Below, piece by piece: positions 1-6,374 of a stretch of 21,208 bases of DNA. Where the stretch lies: contig DATLCC010000124.1 of the NCBI GenBank assembly GCA_035526585.1, forward strand, positions 1-21,208. Direction: 5' to 3'. This DNA is from JAJPHT01 sp035526585 (GTDB taxonomy: Archaea > Thermoplasmatota > SW-10-69-26 > JACQPN01 > JAJPHT01). The notes under the pieces are model-generated. The model ran no database searches and was not told the DNA's origin. It worked only from the letters and a program-made list of their open reading frames with translations. The position numbers were made by a program, and so were the translations under genes. Each line of letters begins with the position of its first letter. Position 1 is the first letter of the stretch.

Positions 1-74
1 CCCGTCACCCCTATCCTTGCCGCTGCAGGGACCCGAAATTTTTCATCAGAAAAATTTCGGCCCGGACAACGATG
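1..74. repeat. Right arm of a palindromic repeat unit truncated by the window edge
   Basis: Positions 1-21 match the inverted arm CCCGTCACCCCTATCCTTGC, followed by a short GCTGCAGGGAC linker and a perfect hairpin at 33-60: 12-bp stem CCGAAATTTTTC / GAAAAATTTCGG around the loop ATCA. The whole block repeats at 350-423 with one mismatch (a at 69 versus c at 418). By analogy with the complete unit at 211-417, the matching left arm should lie upstream, outside the window. No gene is visible here. The two short open frames over this stretch do not resemble proteins. Confidence 0.85.
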
Positions 75-210
75 GAGACCCAAGCCCCGTATGCAAAGGC
101 AGGACCATGCAGCGGTGGGGGTCGACTCTCCCGGGCCCGCACCGGCAGAGGCGGATGCTTCTTCCCTCCGAGACGGGCAAGCTGCCGAGTCCCAGCCCGC
201 AGCGTGTTTG
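69..210. other. Spacer without recognisable gene
   Basis: This 142-bp stretch between two repeat arms is GC-rich. It shows no convincing coding frame, RNA gene or promoter. It is the part of the 349-bp period that is not covered by repeat arms. Confidence 0.5.
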
Positions 211-417
211 CCAGGGGCGAAATTTTTCTGATGAAAAATTTCGCGATGCTCGAAGCGGCAAGGATGTGGGTGACGGGGATGATCGATTCCCTCCGCGCGG
301 CAACGGCTGCCCCTCGAGATGGTGGTAGCGCGAGGGATAGCCAGTCAACCCCGTCACCCCTATCCTTGCCGCTGCAGGGACCCGAAATTTTTCATCAGAA
401 AAATTTCGGCCCGGACA
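211..417. repeat. Complete paired-palindrome repeat unit 1
   Basis: Left hairpin at 217-244: stem GCGAAATTTTTC / GAAAAATTTCGC, loop TGAT. Left arm GGCAAGGATGTGGGTGACGG at 257-276. Unrelated core of about 70 bp at 279-348. Inverted right arm at 349-370 (CCCCGTCACCCCTATCCTTG and two more bases). Right hairpin at 382-409: stem CCGAAATTTTTC / GAAAAATTTCGG, loop ATCA. From outer hairpin edge to outer hairpin edge it is 193 bp, against 194 bp in unit 2 at 3785-3978. It ends about 23 bp from the stop codon of the minus-strand J-domain gene. A MITE-like element and a bidirectional terminator are both possible. No transposase is present. Confidence 0.85.
382..409. terminator. Candidate terminator hairpin 3' of the J-domain gene
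   Basis: The hairpin lies about 30 nt downstream of the minus-strand stop codon at 440-442. Because it is a palindrome, transcripts of either strand carry a U5 run in the first half of the stem. Archaeal RNA polymerase terminates at U-rich tracts, so this is a reasonable terminator for the L30e-nusA run, but termination is inferred. Confidence 0.4.
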
Positions 418-439
418 CCGATGTCCCGGACCGCCAAAC

Positions 440-1399
440 TTACTCGGCGCCAGCTCTCATCCCAAAGTGCACCCGCAGCCGGTCCCGCGCCGCGTTGATC
501 TCCTGCATCTTCCTCTCGCGCTCCGCGCGCATCTCAGCGGGCGCGGAAGGATCGCGGTCGGGATGATGCGCGAGCGCGAGCCTGCGGTGCGCGGTCAGCA
601 CGTCCTCCCACGTCGCGCTCACGGCATCGAGCTCCAGCACGTAGAATGCGACATCCGGAGGCAGCGTGTCCTCGTCGCGCGCAGCATCGCGCCACCAGCG
701 CCGCGGCGGCTCCCGCTGGTGGGGCGTCTCTTGCGCCGCGATGCGGGCGAACTCGCGCTCGACGTCGCGGCGCTCGCGCTCCGCCCGTTCCGCGCGGATG
801 CGTTTCTGGATCTCCTGGTCCGCGGGCGACAGAGGGAGCCGCTCGACGTGCCGGCACAGGCGGCAGAGATTCCACGTCTCCGTCACGCCGTCGTTGTGGA
901 TGCGGCGCTCCTCGAACGCGTGCGCGCCCTCCGCGGCCACGGGGCAGCGCAGGCGCGCCTCGTAGCGCACGGGCGCTTCGTCCTGCGCCGCGACCGCACG
1001 GGCGACGTCGAGGCGGGCGCGCGCGGGAAGCGCCCACGCGGCGCGCGCGGTGACCTGCAGGGCGGTGAACCCTTCTCCCTCGATCCCTCCTCCCTCTTTC
1101 CCTCGATGCAGGTTCCGAACGTCGAGGCGCAACGCGTCGCGCGCGGGGACCTCGCCGACCTGCTGCTCGTCCACGAGCGCGCGCCGCCCGTCCGGCGCGA
1201 GCCACTCGACGCGCACGCGCGCGTTCGAGGCGGCGATGCCGCCGGCGTTCGTAAGCACGATGTAGAGCCTTCCCGTGCGCGTTGTGCCGCGCAGCGAAAC
1301 TTCGAGCCTGAGGCGCGGGCGCCGGATCGCGAACGTGAGCGACCCCGAGAGCGCGACGACAACGACGACGCGAAGGAGCCACGCGAGGGCCGTGTCCAT
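440..1399 (-). CDS. Membrane-anchored protein with C-terminal J domain
   Basis: A 319-residue protein. Residues 4-24 are one N-terminal hydrophobic helix (LAWLLRVVVVVALSGSLTF). Residues 30-130 resemble a beta-sandwich domain of the CARDB or Ig-like kind, with an inserted Gly/Glu loop at 100-110 encoded by short GAGGGA repeats. C152, C179, C182 and H184 could bind a metal. Residues 195-245 are highly charged and likely helical. The last 70 residues match a J domain: an amphipathic helix, HPD at 279-281, then a Lys/Arg/Glu-rich helix III. J domains stimulate Hsp70 (DnaK) ATPase activity, so this part should face the cytoplasm. Most DnaJ proteins carry the J domain at the N-terminus; here it is C-terminal and there are no G/F or DnaJ zinc-finger regions. 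The gene starts 4 bp after the upstream membrane-protein gene and is probably cotranscribed with it. The J domain is clear; the client or role is unknown. Confidence 0.8.
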   Translation of the reverse strand: MDTALAWLLRVVVVVALSGSLTFAIRRPRLRLEVSLRGTTRTGRLYIVLTNAGGIAASNARVRVEWLAPDGRRALVDEQQVGEVPARDALRLDVRNLHRGKEGGGIEGEGFTALQVTARAAWALPARARLDVARAVAAQDEAPVRYEARLRCPVAAEGAHAFEERRIHNDGVTETWNLCRLCRHVERLPLSPADQEIQKRIRAERAERERRDVEREFARIAAQETPHQREPPRRWWRDAARDEDTLPPDVAFYVLELDAVSATWEDVLTAHRRLALAHHPDRDPSAPAEMRAERERKMQEINAARDRLRVHFGMRAGAE

Positions 1400-1403
1400 C
1401 CGC

Positions 1404-2126
1404 TCACCCGTTCGCCGGAGCGCGCGCTTGCGCGGGGGGGAGCGCGTCGCGGCCGCGCAGGTACCCGATGAACATCACGAAGATGCCGATCGCCTGCGTC
1501 GCGAGGCGGATGTCGGTGGTAGGGGCCTGGGCAAGGGCCTGGGCCGGGGCGCGGGCGGCGAGCGCGGCGATGCTTCCGCCGCTCGCGACGACGAGCGCGC
1601 CAAGACCGATGAGGAGCACGCCGAGGCGGCGCGTCTGCCACGAGGACCAGAGAGCGCCGCCGATGAGCGCGACGCCGCCCAGCGCCGAGAGCGCGATGAA
1701 GGCGATCCGACCCGCTAGATGCGGGCCGCCGGGCCCTAGCCCGTCGAGGCCCAGGTCGGTGCCCGCGCCTGCGAACTCGGGCGGTGCGAGGAAGGGGGCC
1801 GCGAGCACGACGAGCGCCGCGACGACCACGAAGAAGGCGAAGACGTGCGCGACCGCGCGCCGTCCCCGCGCAAGGTAGAGGGTGCCAGCGCCCATCGCGC
1901 CCACGTTCGCGGACGCGGCCACGAGGTAGGTCGCGTACGTGGCGAAGGTCCATCCGCGTGCGGCGGCGAGCGATTCAAGAAGCGCGGCGAGCGCGTAGAG
2001 CGAGAGGCCGAGCGCCCAGGCGAGGTTCGAAGCGCGCTTCTGGACGACCCATTGGCCCCAGACGCGCGCCGCAAAGATGGCCGCGACCGTGCCAGCCAGG
2101 AAGGGGACGATCCAGGCGGCGGCCAT
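1404..2126 (-). CDS. Seven-helix integral membrane protein, function unknown
   Basis: A 240-residue protein with about seven hydrophobic helices at roughly 5-25, 32-55, 61-85, 90-113, 138-163, 167-191 and 203-225, short loops, and a polar Ala/Pro-rich C-terminus. The helix pattern recalls the 7TM regions placed at the N-terminus of some archaeal sensor kinases, but no kinase or other soluble domain is attached and no catalytic motif is visible. Its ATG is 10 bp downstream of the nusA stop codon, and the following J-domain gene begins 4 bp after its end, so the three genes are very likely cotranscribed. I do not recognise the family. Confidence 0.75.
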   Translation of the reverse strand: MAAAWIVPFLAGTVAAIFAARVWGQWVVQKRASNLAWALGLSLYALAALLESLAAARGWTFATYATYLVAASANVGAMGAGTLYLARGRRAVAHVFAFFVVVAALVVLAAPFLAPPEFAGAGTDLGLDGLGPGGPHLAGRIAFIALSALGGVALIGGALWSSWQTRRLGVLLIGLGALVVASGGSIAALAARAPAQALAQAPTTDIRLATQAIGIFVMFIGYLRGRDALPPAQARAPANG

Positions 2127-2136
2127 GTGCCTACAC

Positions 2137-2562
2137 TCACTCGAGCGAGACGTCCGCGATGTGATGGTGCCGCTTCATCAGCATGCGTGCGAGCTGGATG
2201 TTGCGGCCGCCCTTGCCGATGGCCTTGCCCTTCTCTTCCTGGGGGATCTTCACGTGCGCGATGATATCGCCGTTGCGATCCTCCCATTCGACGCCTTCCA
2301 CCTTGAAGCGGTGGAAGACGTTCTTGAGGAACGCCTCCCGTTCCGCGGCGTGTCCGATGAGGACGACCTCTTTCTGCAGGTTCTCGCGCAGGTGCTTCAG
2401 GTTCACCGCGCCCTTGCCGAGCGCGCGTCCGACCTGCCCTTCGACGACGACGAAGATGATGCGATCCTCCTCCTCGATCACGTCCTTGAGCTCGGCGCCG
2501 GTGAGGCGCTCGAACATCGCGAACGTCCGGAGGGAGTCTGCGTCCAGTTTGATATCGACCAT
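2137..2562 (-). CDS. nusA: NusA-like transcription elongation/termination factor (archaeal, two KH domains)
   Basis: A 141-residue protein, the usual length for archaeal NusA, which lacks the N-terminal polymerase-binding domain and S1 domain of bacterial NusA. It has two KH domains with the GxxG loop: GKGA at 49-52 and GKGG at 116-119. It probably binds nascent RNA near the polymerase. In most euryarchaea nusA follows rpoA'' and L30e and precedes rps12 and rps7. Here L30e and nusA are still together, but the polymerase genes are on the far side of an inserted plus-strand gene, and membrane-protein genes replace rps12/rps7. A GTGATCC sequence just before the ATG matches the archaeal 16S anti-Shine-Dalgarno sequence. 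Confidence 0.93.
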   Translation of the reverse strand: MVDIKLDADSLRTFAMFERLTGAELKDVIEEEDRIIFVVVEGQVGRALGKGAVNLKHLRENLQKEVVLIGHAAEREAFLKNVFHRFKVEGVEWEDRNGDIIAHVKIPQEEKGKAIGKGGRNIQLARMLMKRHHHIADVSLE

Positions 2563-2570
2563 AGGATCAC
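2563..2570 (-). promoter_or_regulatory. Shine-Dalgarno of nusA
   Basis: On the minus strand GTGATCC ends one base before the nusA ATG. It complements the conserved 3' end of archaeal 16S rRNA (GGATCACC) and supports the chosen start. Confidence 0.55.
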
Positions 2571-2572
2571 AA

Positions 2573-2638
2573 GGGTTCGCGGGTCCGCGTTGTGTCGTTG
2601 GCGCTGTCCCATGCGGAACAATGCGAACTTGCGAACCC
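2573..2638 (-). other. Inverted repeat in the L30e-nusA spacer
   Basis: GGGTTCGC at 2573-2580 pairs with GCGAACCC at 2631-2638. Inside it TCCGC (2584-2588) can pair with GCGGA (2613-2617). The transcript between L30e and nusA could therefore fold into a two-part stem of about 66 nt just upstream of the nusA ribosome-binding site. It could be a leader structure or a processing site. No known RNA family is recognised. Confidence 0.35.
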
Positions 2639-2652
2639 GATGAGAAGGCGGC

Positions 2653-2955
2653 TTACGCCCCCTTGGCGAGCTGGAGCACGTCGGAGTCGCCCGCGTCGAT
2701 GACGCTGAGGACGGCGACGCTGTACGGGCGGCCGCAGGCGGGGCCGAGCTCCGTGTTCTTGCCCTGGTACTTGTAGATCGGGACCTTGTGCTTCTCGGCG
2801 GCCGCGTTCACCTGGGCGATCGCGACCTCGGGAGCGTTGTCCGCGAGGACGACGAGCTTCGCCTTCTTCTCGAGGATCAGGCGAAGCGTTTCGTTGAGGC
2901 CGAGGGCGACGTTGCCGGTCTGGGTGGCGCTGCGGAGCGCGCGGTTGACGTCCAT
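2653..2955 (-). CDS. rpl30e: Ribosomal protein L30e
   Basis: A 100-residue protein, the family's usual length. It begins MDVNRALRSA and carries the L7Ae/L30e RNA-binding fold, with the characteristic TGNVALGLNETLR helix near the start, LVVLADNAPE in the middle, and ELGPACGRPYSVAVLSVID near the C-terminus. It binds the large-subunit rRNA (kink-turn-like RNA). The open frame continues upstream, but the ATG at 2953-2955 gives the standard family N-terminus. It heads a run with nusA 90 bp downstream and is divergent from the Cys-rich secreted protein gene. Confidence 0.95.
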   Translation of the reverse strand: MDVNRALRSATQTGNVALGLNETLRLILEKKAKLVVLADNAPEVAIAQVNAAAEKHKVPIYKYQGKNTELGPACGRPYSVAVLSVIDAGDSDVLQLAKGA

Positions 2956-2985
2956 GTGTGGATACTCTCCTTCTCCGACCGCCGC

Positions 2986-2994
2986 CTTAGAAAG
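2986..2994 (-). promoter_or_regulatory. Weak TATA-like box upstream of L30e
   Basis: CTTTCTAAG on the minus strand is centred about 35 bp upstream of the L30e ATG, predicting a start site about 9 nt before the gene. It is an imperfect match to the archaeal box A. Confidence 0.3.
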
Positions 2995-3110
2995 CCCGCC
3001 TCGCGGGCATGGGGCAGGGGCGACTCTGGAGCTGATTTCGCGGACGTGGACGCTCCTTATGAACCTTTGGCGCTTGGAGGACCGAAGCTCCGTGTCTCGA
3101 CAAGCTTGGC

Positions 3111-3755
3111 GTGAAAGATTTGATGAGACCCGCGCCCAGCGGCGGCAACGTGCTCCGGACGGCCGCCCTGATCGTTCTATTGACGGTCCTCGCGGGGCTT
3201 GTGCAGGCCGAACCAATCTCAATTGACCCCACTGGCGGCGCCGATGGCGAAATGGCGGCCGTCAGTGTCATCGGCGATGCTGAAGCATGCCGGTCAAGTT
3301 CCTCGTCGAACTGCATCGCGGTCACCGTCTTCGGTGAGGCCACGTCGTGCGATTCCGAGCAGATTCTTGGCCGCGGCCGCTGCGTTTCGATATCTGTCCT
3401 GGGGAACGCCGATTCCTGTGGCCGCAACTCAGATTTTCGCGACGACTGCATCGCCGTCGCCGGCAACAACGCGACGACTTGCTCGGGTCCGGAATTCATC
3501 CAAGACTGCCGATCTGTTGCTATCTTCGGGACCGCTCGTTCATGTGACGAGGAACTCTTCACGAGTTGCCGCGCGGACAGTGTTCTTGGCCATGCGGACC
3601 GCGAGGAGACGTGCCAGGTGCTCTTTGGTCCCAAGTTCTGTCTGATGACCGGTGATGGAGCGACTTGCACCTTCGCAACGGCCTGTGTCGCGCGGCCGTC
3701 GGAAGGTGCTGCCCAACTGTGCGCTGGTCGCACGTGCGTGTCGACGCTGCCATAG
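3111..3755 (+). CDS. Secreted Cys-rich protein of tandem 20-24-residue repeats, unknown function
   Basis: A 214-residue protein. Residues 14-33 form a signal peptide (LRTAALIVLLTVLAGLVQA), with likely cleavage after A33. The mature part has about six degenerate repeats of 20-24 residues at 49-68, 69-91, 92-113, 114-133, 134-153 and 154-177, each built as a V-x-V-[IFL]-G-x-A-x-x-C strand followed by 7-11 residues and a second Cys. A shortened copy (178-192) and a CxxxxC tail (204-209) follow. There are 16 cysteines in all, an even number, suggesting disulfide-stapled beta repeats outside the cell. No catalytic motif is visible. Translation may start at GTG 3111 or, with the Shine-Dalgarno-like GGCGTGA, at ATG 3123. 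The gene looks less GC-rich than its neighbours and interrupts the usual rpoA''-L30e-nusA order, which fits acquisition. I know no family for it. Confidence 0.75.
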   Translation: MKDLMRPAPSGGNVLRTAALIVLLTVLAGLVQAEPISIDPTGGADGEMAAVSVIGDAEACRSSSSSNCIAVTVFGEATSCDSEQILGRGRCVSISVLGNADSCGRNSDFRDDCIAVAGNNATTCSGPEFIQDCRSVAIFGTARSCDEELFTSCRADSVLGHADREETCQVLFGPKFCLMTGDGATCTFATACVARPSEGAAQLCAGRTCVSTLP

Positions 3756-3775
3756 CGCTCGGCGAGACCGGATGC

Positions 3776-3987
3776 GCCGGGAGAGCGAAATTTTCTGCGG
3801 AAAATTTCGCACGACGGCTGGCAAGGATGGGGGTGACGGAAAGTCTGGTGACGCATCGACCAGCCAATATCTGGTAGAACTCCAGAGGTCCAGACCGCGC
3901 GTGCGAAATGCAGCCAACCTCGCCACCCCCCTCCTCGCCAGAATGGGGACGCGAAATTTTTTCTCAGAAGAATTTCGCCCCCGGACA
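3776..3987. repeat. Complete paired-palindrome repeat unit 2
   Basis: Left hairpin at 3785-3810: perfect 11-bp stem GCGAAATTTTC / GAAAATTTCGC, loop TGCG. Left arm GGCAAGGATGGGGGTGACGG at 3820-3839. Core of about 78 bp, unlike that of unit 1. Degenerate inverted arm CTCGCCACCCCCCTCCTCGC at 3919-3938. Right hairpin at 3951-3978, an imperfect stem that opens and closes GCGAAATT / AATTTCGC, then CCCCGGACAAC as in the right flank of the copy at 1-74. Outer hairpin edges are 194 bp apart, one base more than unit 1. It sits between two convergent genes. Confidence 0.8.
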
Positions 3988-4031
3988 ACCTGCTCGGGCT
4001 GCGTGTCGCCAGCGCTCCCGCTCATTCACCG

Positions 4032-4049
4032 ACAAAATGAAAAGAAACG
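4032..4049 (-). terminator. U-rich candidate terminator of the RNA polymerase genes
   Basis: On the minus strand, beginning about 27 nt after the rpoA'' stop codon, the sequence reads CGTTTCTTTTCATTTTGT. It is a clear T-rich run in an otherwise GC-rich region and is the kind of signal archaeal polymerase uses for termination. Confidence 0.5.
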
Positions 4050-4075
4050 GCAGGGGTTCGCACCCGACGCGCGCG

Positions 4076-6373
4076 TTACGACTCGTCTTCCTCGTCGCCC
4101 GGCGAGACGCCCTTCGGCGCTTCGGCCGGCTTGATATCACCCAGGAGCGACATCTCTTCGCTGCCGGCGACCGTGCCCGCAGGGGCCGCGGCGCCTTCGA
4201 CGGGCTGCGGCATGAGCTCGGGCGGCGGGACCCAGCGCTTGACCTTGACGCCCTCGAACGCGGCAGGCTTCATCTGCAGCGTGACGGCGCCAGTACCTAG
4301 CGACACGGGCTGTCCGACGATGATGTTCTCGGCGACACCCTCGAGCGGGTCGATCTCGCCGATCATGCCGGCCTCGAGGAGGTGGTTGACCGTGATCTCG
4401 AACGCCGCGCGCGCGAGGACCGAGCTCTTCTCGCCGGAGATGCCGTGGCGGCCGATGGCGCGGATGTTGCCGTCGACCGTCATGACGTCCGACACGAGCA
4501 TGAGGTGGCGGATGTCCACAGTGAGACCCTGCTCGGAGAGCGTCTTGTACGCCTCGTTCATGATCGCCGTGCGGGCGGCTTCGACGCCGAGGACCTCGTA
4601 GATCTCGCGGAAGTTGTTCGTCGTCGTGCGCGTGGTGTCCACGCCGTCGATCTTCATGACCTTCGCGAGGTTCGAGCCTTCGGTGTAGATGATGTAGCCT
4701 TCCGTCTCGCGGCGGATGACGACGCGCTTGATGTCCGTGATGCCCTTGATCTGCATCTTCTTGGACTCGGCGGCGATGTTCTGGATCGTCTTGTACGGGC
4801 GCTCCTCGCCTTCGGAGGGGCGCAGGACGATCTTTCCGTCGGGCGTCGTCGCGACATCCGCGTTCTTGAGCTTCGTGAGCTTCTCGGCGACCTCTTCGAT
4901 GTTGAGGCCCTTCCTCTTCATCTTCTTCTCGTCGAGCGTGACGACGACCTGGAACGCGCCAAGGTCGGTGTCGACGTCCGCGATGTCGAGGAGGTTCGTC
5001 GTCTCGATCTCGGCCGCGATGCGCTGCACGGCCTCGGGGTCGTTCCTGACCTCGGCCTCGAGGTACACCTGCATCATCGGCGTCGAGGGCACGCGGCGCG
5101 CGTCCACGACCTCGATGAGGCGCGGGAGACCGAGGGTGACGTTGATCTCGGCCACGCCTGCGTAGTGGAAGGTACGCATCGTCATCTGCGTGCCAGGCTC
5201 GCCGATGCTCTGCGCGCCGAGGATGCCGCACGCTTCCGTCGGATCGATCTTGTGGACGCGGTACTGTTTCCACAGGTGCGTCGCGATGCGCGCGATCTGC
5301 TCGGGCGACGCGCGCTTGCCTTTGAACGCGAGGATCTTGCCGATCGCATCCCACTCGACGGAGTGCGGCAGGTCGCCTCCGATCTCCTGGAGGCGCGCGC
5401 TGAAGGGCTTCCAGATGCTCGCGACCTCCGTGACGCGGTTCTTGATGGCCTTCGTGTCGAGGTTCTGCGTGAGCACCTCCTTGCCGATCTCCATCATGAT
5501 CGATTCGGAGAGGTCGATCTTCGCCGCCTTCGCGACGTCGATGACCTTCTCTTCCCACGGCGGGATCGCGGAGATGACCTCGGCGTACTCGACGCCCTCG
5601 TACTTCTCGCGCGGATCGACCCACTCGCCGACCTCGTCCTTGATGCGCTCGGCAAGCTCGTCGCCGATCGCCTCGATGCCGGAGAGATCGTCGAGCGAGG
5701 CGCGCTGGAGATCGTAGACGGTCTTGTATCCCGCCTCGATCAGCGCCTCGGCCTTGCTGCGGCCGATGCCGGAGATCTCGGTGAACTCCTCGATCGACTC
5801 TTCGACGTTGATGACCTGGTCCTTGATCGACTCGGCGAGCTCCTCGTTGACCTCGTCGAGGTCGAGCAGGTATTCCACGGGGGCCTTCTTGAGGTCCTCC
5901 TTCGTGCGGAACCCGTGACGGAAGAGCGCCTCGGCGGCGGCCTTCGTCATGTTCTTGAGGGCCATGAGCTCGCCCACCTCGCCTTCGTCCACGGGCACTT
6001 CCGCGGGGAGCTGGGCCTTGATCGTCGCCGCGAGCTTCGGGCCGATGCCCTCGGCGCTCGCGATCTGCTGGACGCTCGCGCGGATGAGGTCCGCCTTCGT
6101 GCGGAAGCCCGCGTCGTGGAGCGCTTCGGCCTTCGACTTGCCGATGCCGGGAAGCGAGGTGAACTCCTTCACCGTCGCCTTGCGCTGCTCGATCGGCGTG
6201 AGGACCACCTTGGGGGCCGTCGGCGCTGCCTCGGGCTCCGGCGCGGGCGCTTCCTTCTTCTTGGGCGCCTTGGCCTTCTTGGGCTTGGGAGCGTCGTCGG
6301 CCTCTTCGGGCGCGTCCATCGCCGCGTCCATCTCCATGTCGTCTTCTGCCGGCGCCGCCTTCTTCTTGGCCAT
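4076..6373 (-). CDS. rpoA2: RNA polymerase subunit A'' with N-terminal tandem helix-hairpin-helix extension
   Basis: A 765-residue protein; the family is usually near 400. Residues 1-58 are a Lys/Ala/Pro/Glu-rich, probably disordered tail. Residues 68-123, 135-187 and 195-248 are three related units of about 55 residues with helix-hairpin-helix motifs (PGIGKS at 75-80, EGIGPK at 109-113, SGIGRS at 201-206, EAIGDE at 234-239); unit 2 has lost the GIG signature. From about 260 it is standard A'': AQSIGEPGTQMTMRTFHYAG at 387-406 belongs to the trigger-loop/cleft region, and a jaw and C-terminal clamp follow. The C-terminus ends in an acidic DEEDES tail. A'' completes the largest polymerase subunit together with A'. 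The ATG follows the A' stop codon by one base (TAAGATG), so translation is coupled. The HhH units are likely extra DNA-contacting modules; this is inference. Confidence 0.95.
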   Translation of the reverse strand: MAKKKAAPAEDDMEMDAAMDAPEEADDAPKPKKAKAPKKKEAPAPEPEAAPTAPKVVLTPIEQRKATVKEFTSLPGIGKSKAEALHDAGFRTKADLIRASVQQIASAEGIGPKLAATIKAQLPAEVPVDEGEVGELMALKNMTKAAAEALFRHGFRTKEDLKKAPVEYLLDLDEVNEELAESIKDQVINVEESIEEFTEISGIGRSKAEALIEAGYKTVYDLQRASLDDLSGIEAIGDELAERIKDEVGEWVDPREKYEGVEYAEVISAIPPWEEKVIDVAKAAKIDLSESIMMEIGKEVLTQNLDTKAIKNRVTEVASIWKPFSARLQEIGGDLPHSVEWDAIGKILAFKGKRASPEQIARIATHLWKQYRVHKIDPTEACGILGAQSIGEPGTQMTMRTFHYAGVAEINVTLGLPRLIEVVDARRVPSTPMMQVYLEAEVRNDPEAVQRIAAEIETTNLLDIADVDTDLGAFQVVVTLDEKKMKRKGLNIEEVAEKLTKLKNADVATTPDGKIVLRPSEGEERPYKTIQNIAAESKKMQIKGITDIKRVVIRRETEGYIIYTEGSNLAKVMKIDGVDTTRTTTNNFREIYEVLGVEAARTAIMNEAYKTLSEQGLTVDIRHLMLVSDVMTVDGNIRAIGRHGISGEKSSVLARAAFEITVNHLLEAGMIGEIDPLEGVAENIIVGQPVSLGTGAVTLQMKPAAFEGVKVKRWVPPPELMPQPVEGAAAPAGTVAGSEEMSLLGDIKPAEAPKGVSPGDEEDES

Positions 6374-6374
6374 C

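Larger units (their letters stand above)
3756..4075. other. Gene-free convergent junction carrying repeat unit 2
   Basis: This 320-bp stretch lies between the stop codon of the Cys-rich protein gene and that of rpoA''. It holds paired-palindrome unit 2 and an A/T-rich tract close to the rpoA'' end. No coding frame of its own is convincing. Confidence 0.7.

Noticed and set aside
217..409. Autonomous insertion sequence
   Set aside because: Only about 200 bp with no transposase frame; at most a non-autonomous element. No target duplication could be recognised by eye.
1..439. CRISPR array
   Set aside because: The repeats are hairpin-bearing inverted pairs, few in number, with spacings of about 120-160 bp and no cas genes. 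They do not form regular repeat-spacer units.
1074..1113. Regulatory polypurine repeat (GAGGGA copies) in the J-domain gene
   Set aside because: It is in frame and encodes a Gly/Glu loop between predicted strands; coding low complexity explains it.
3652..4134. Open frame on the plus strand spanning repeat unit 2
   Set aside because: It crosses the palindromes and runs into the rpoA'' 3' end; composition is not protein-like and it has no ribosome-binding site.
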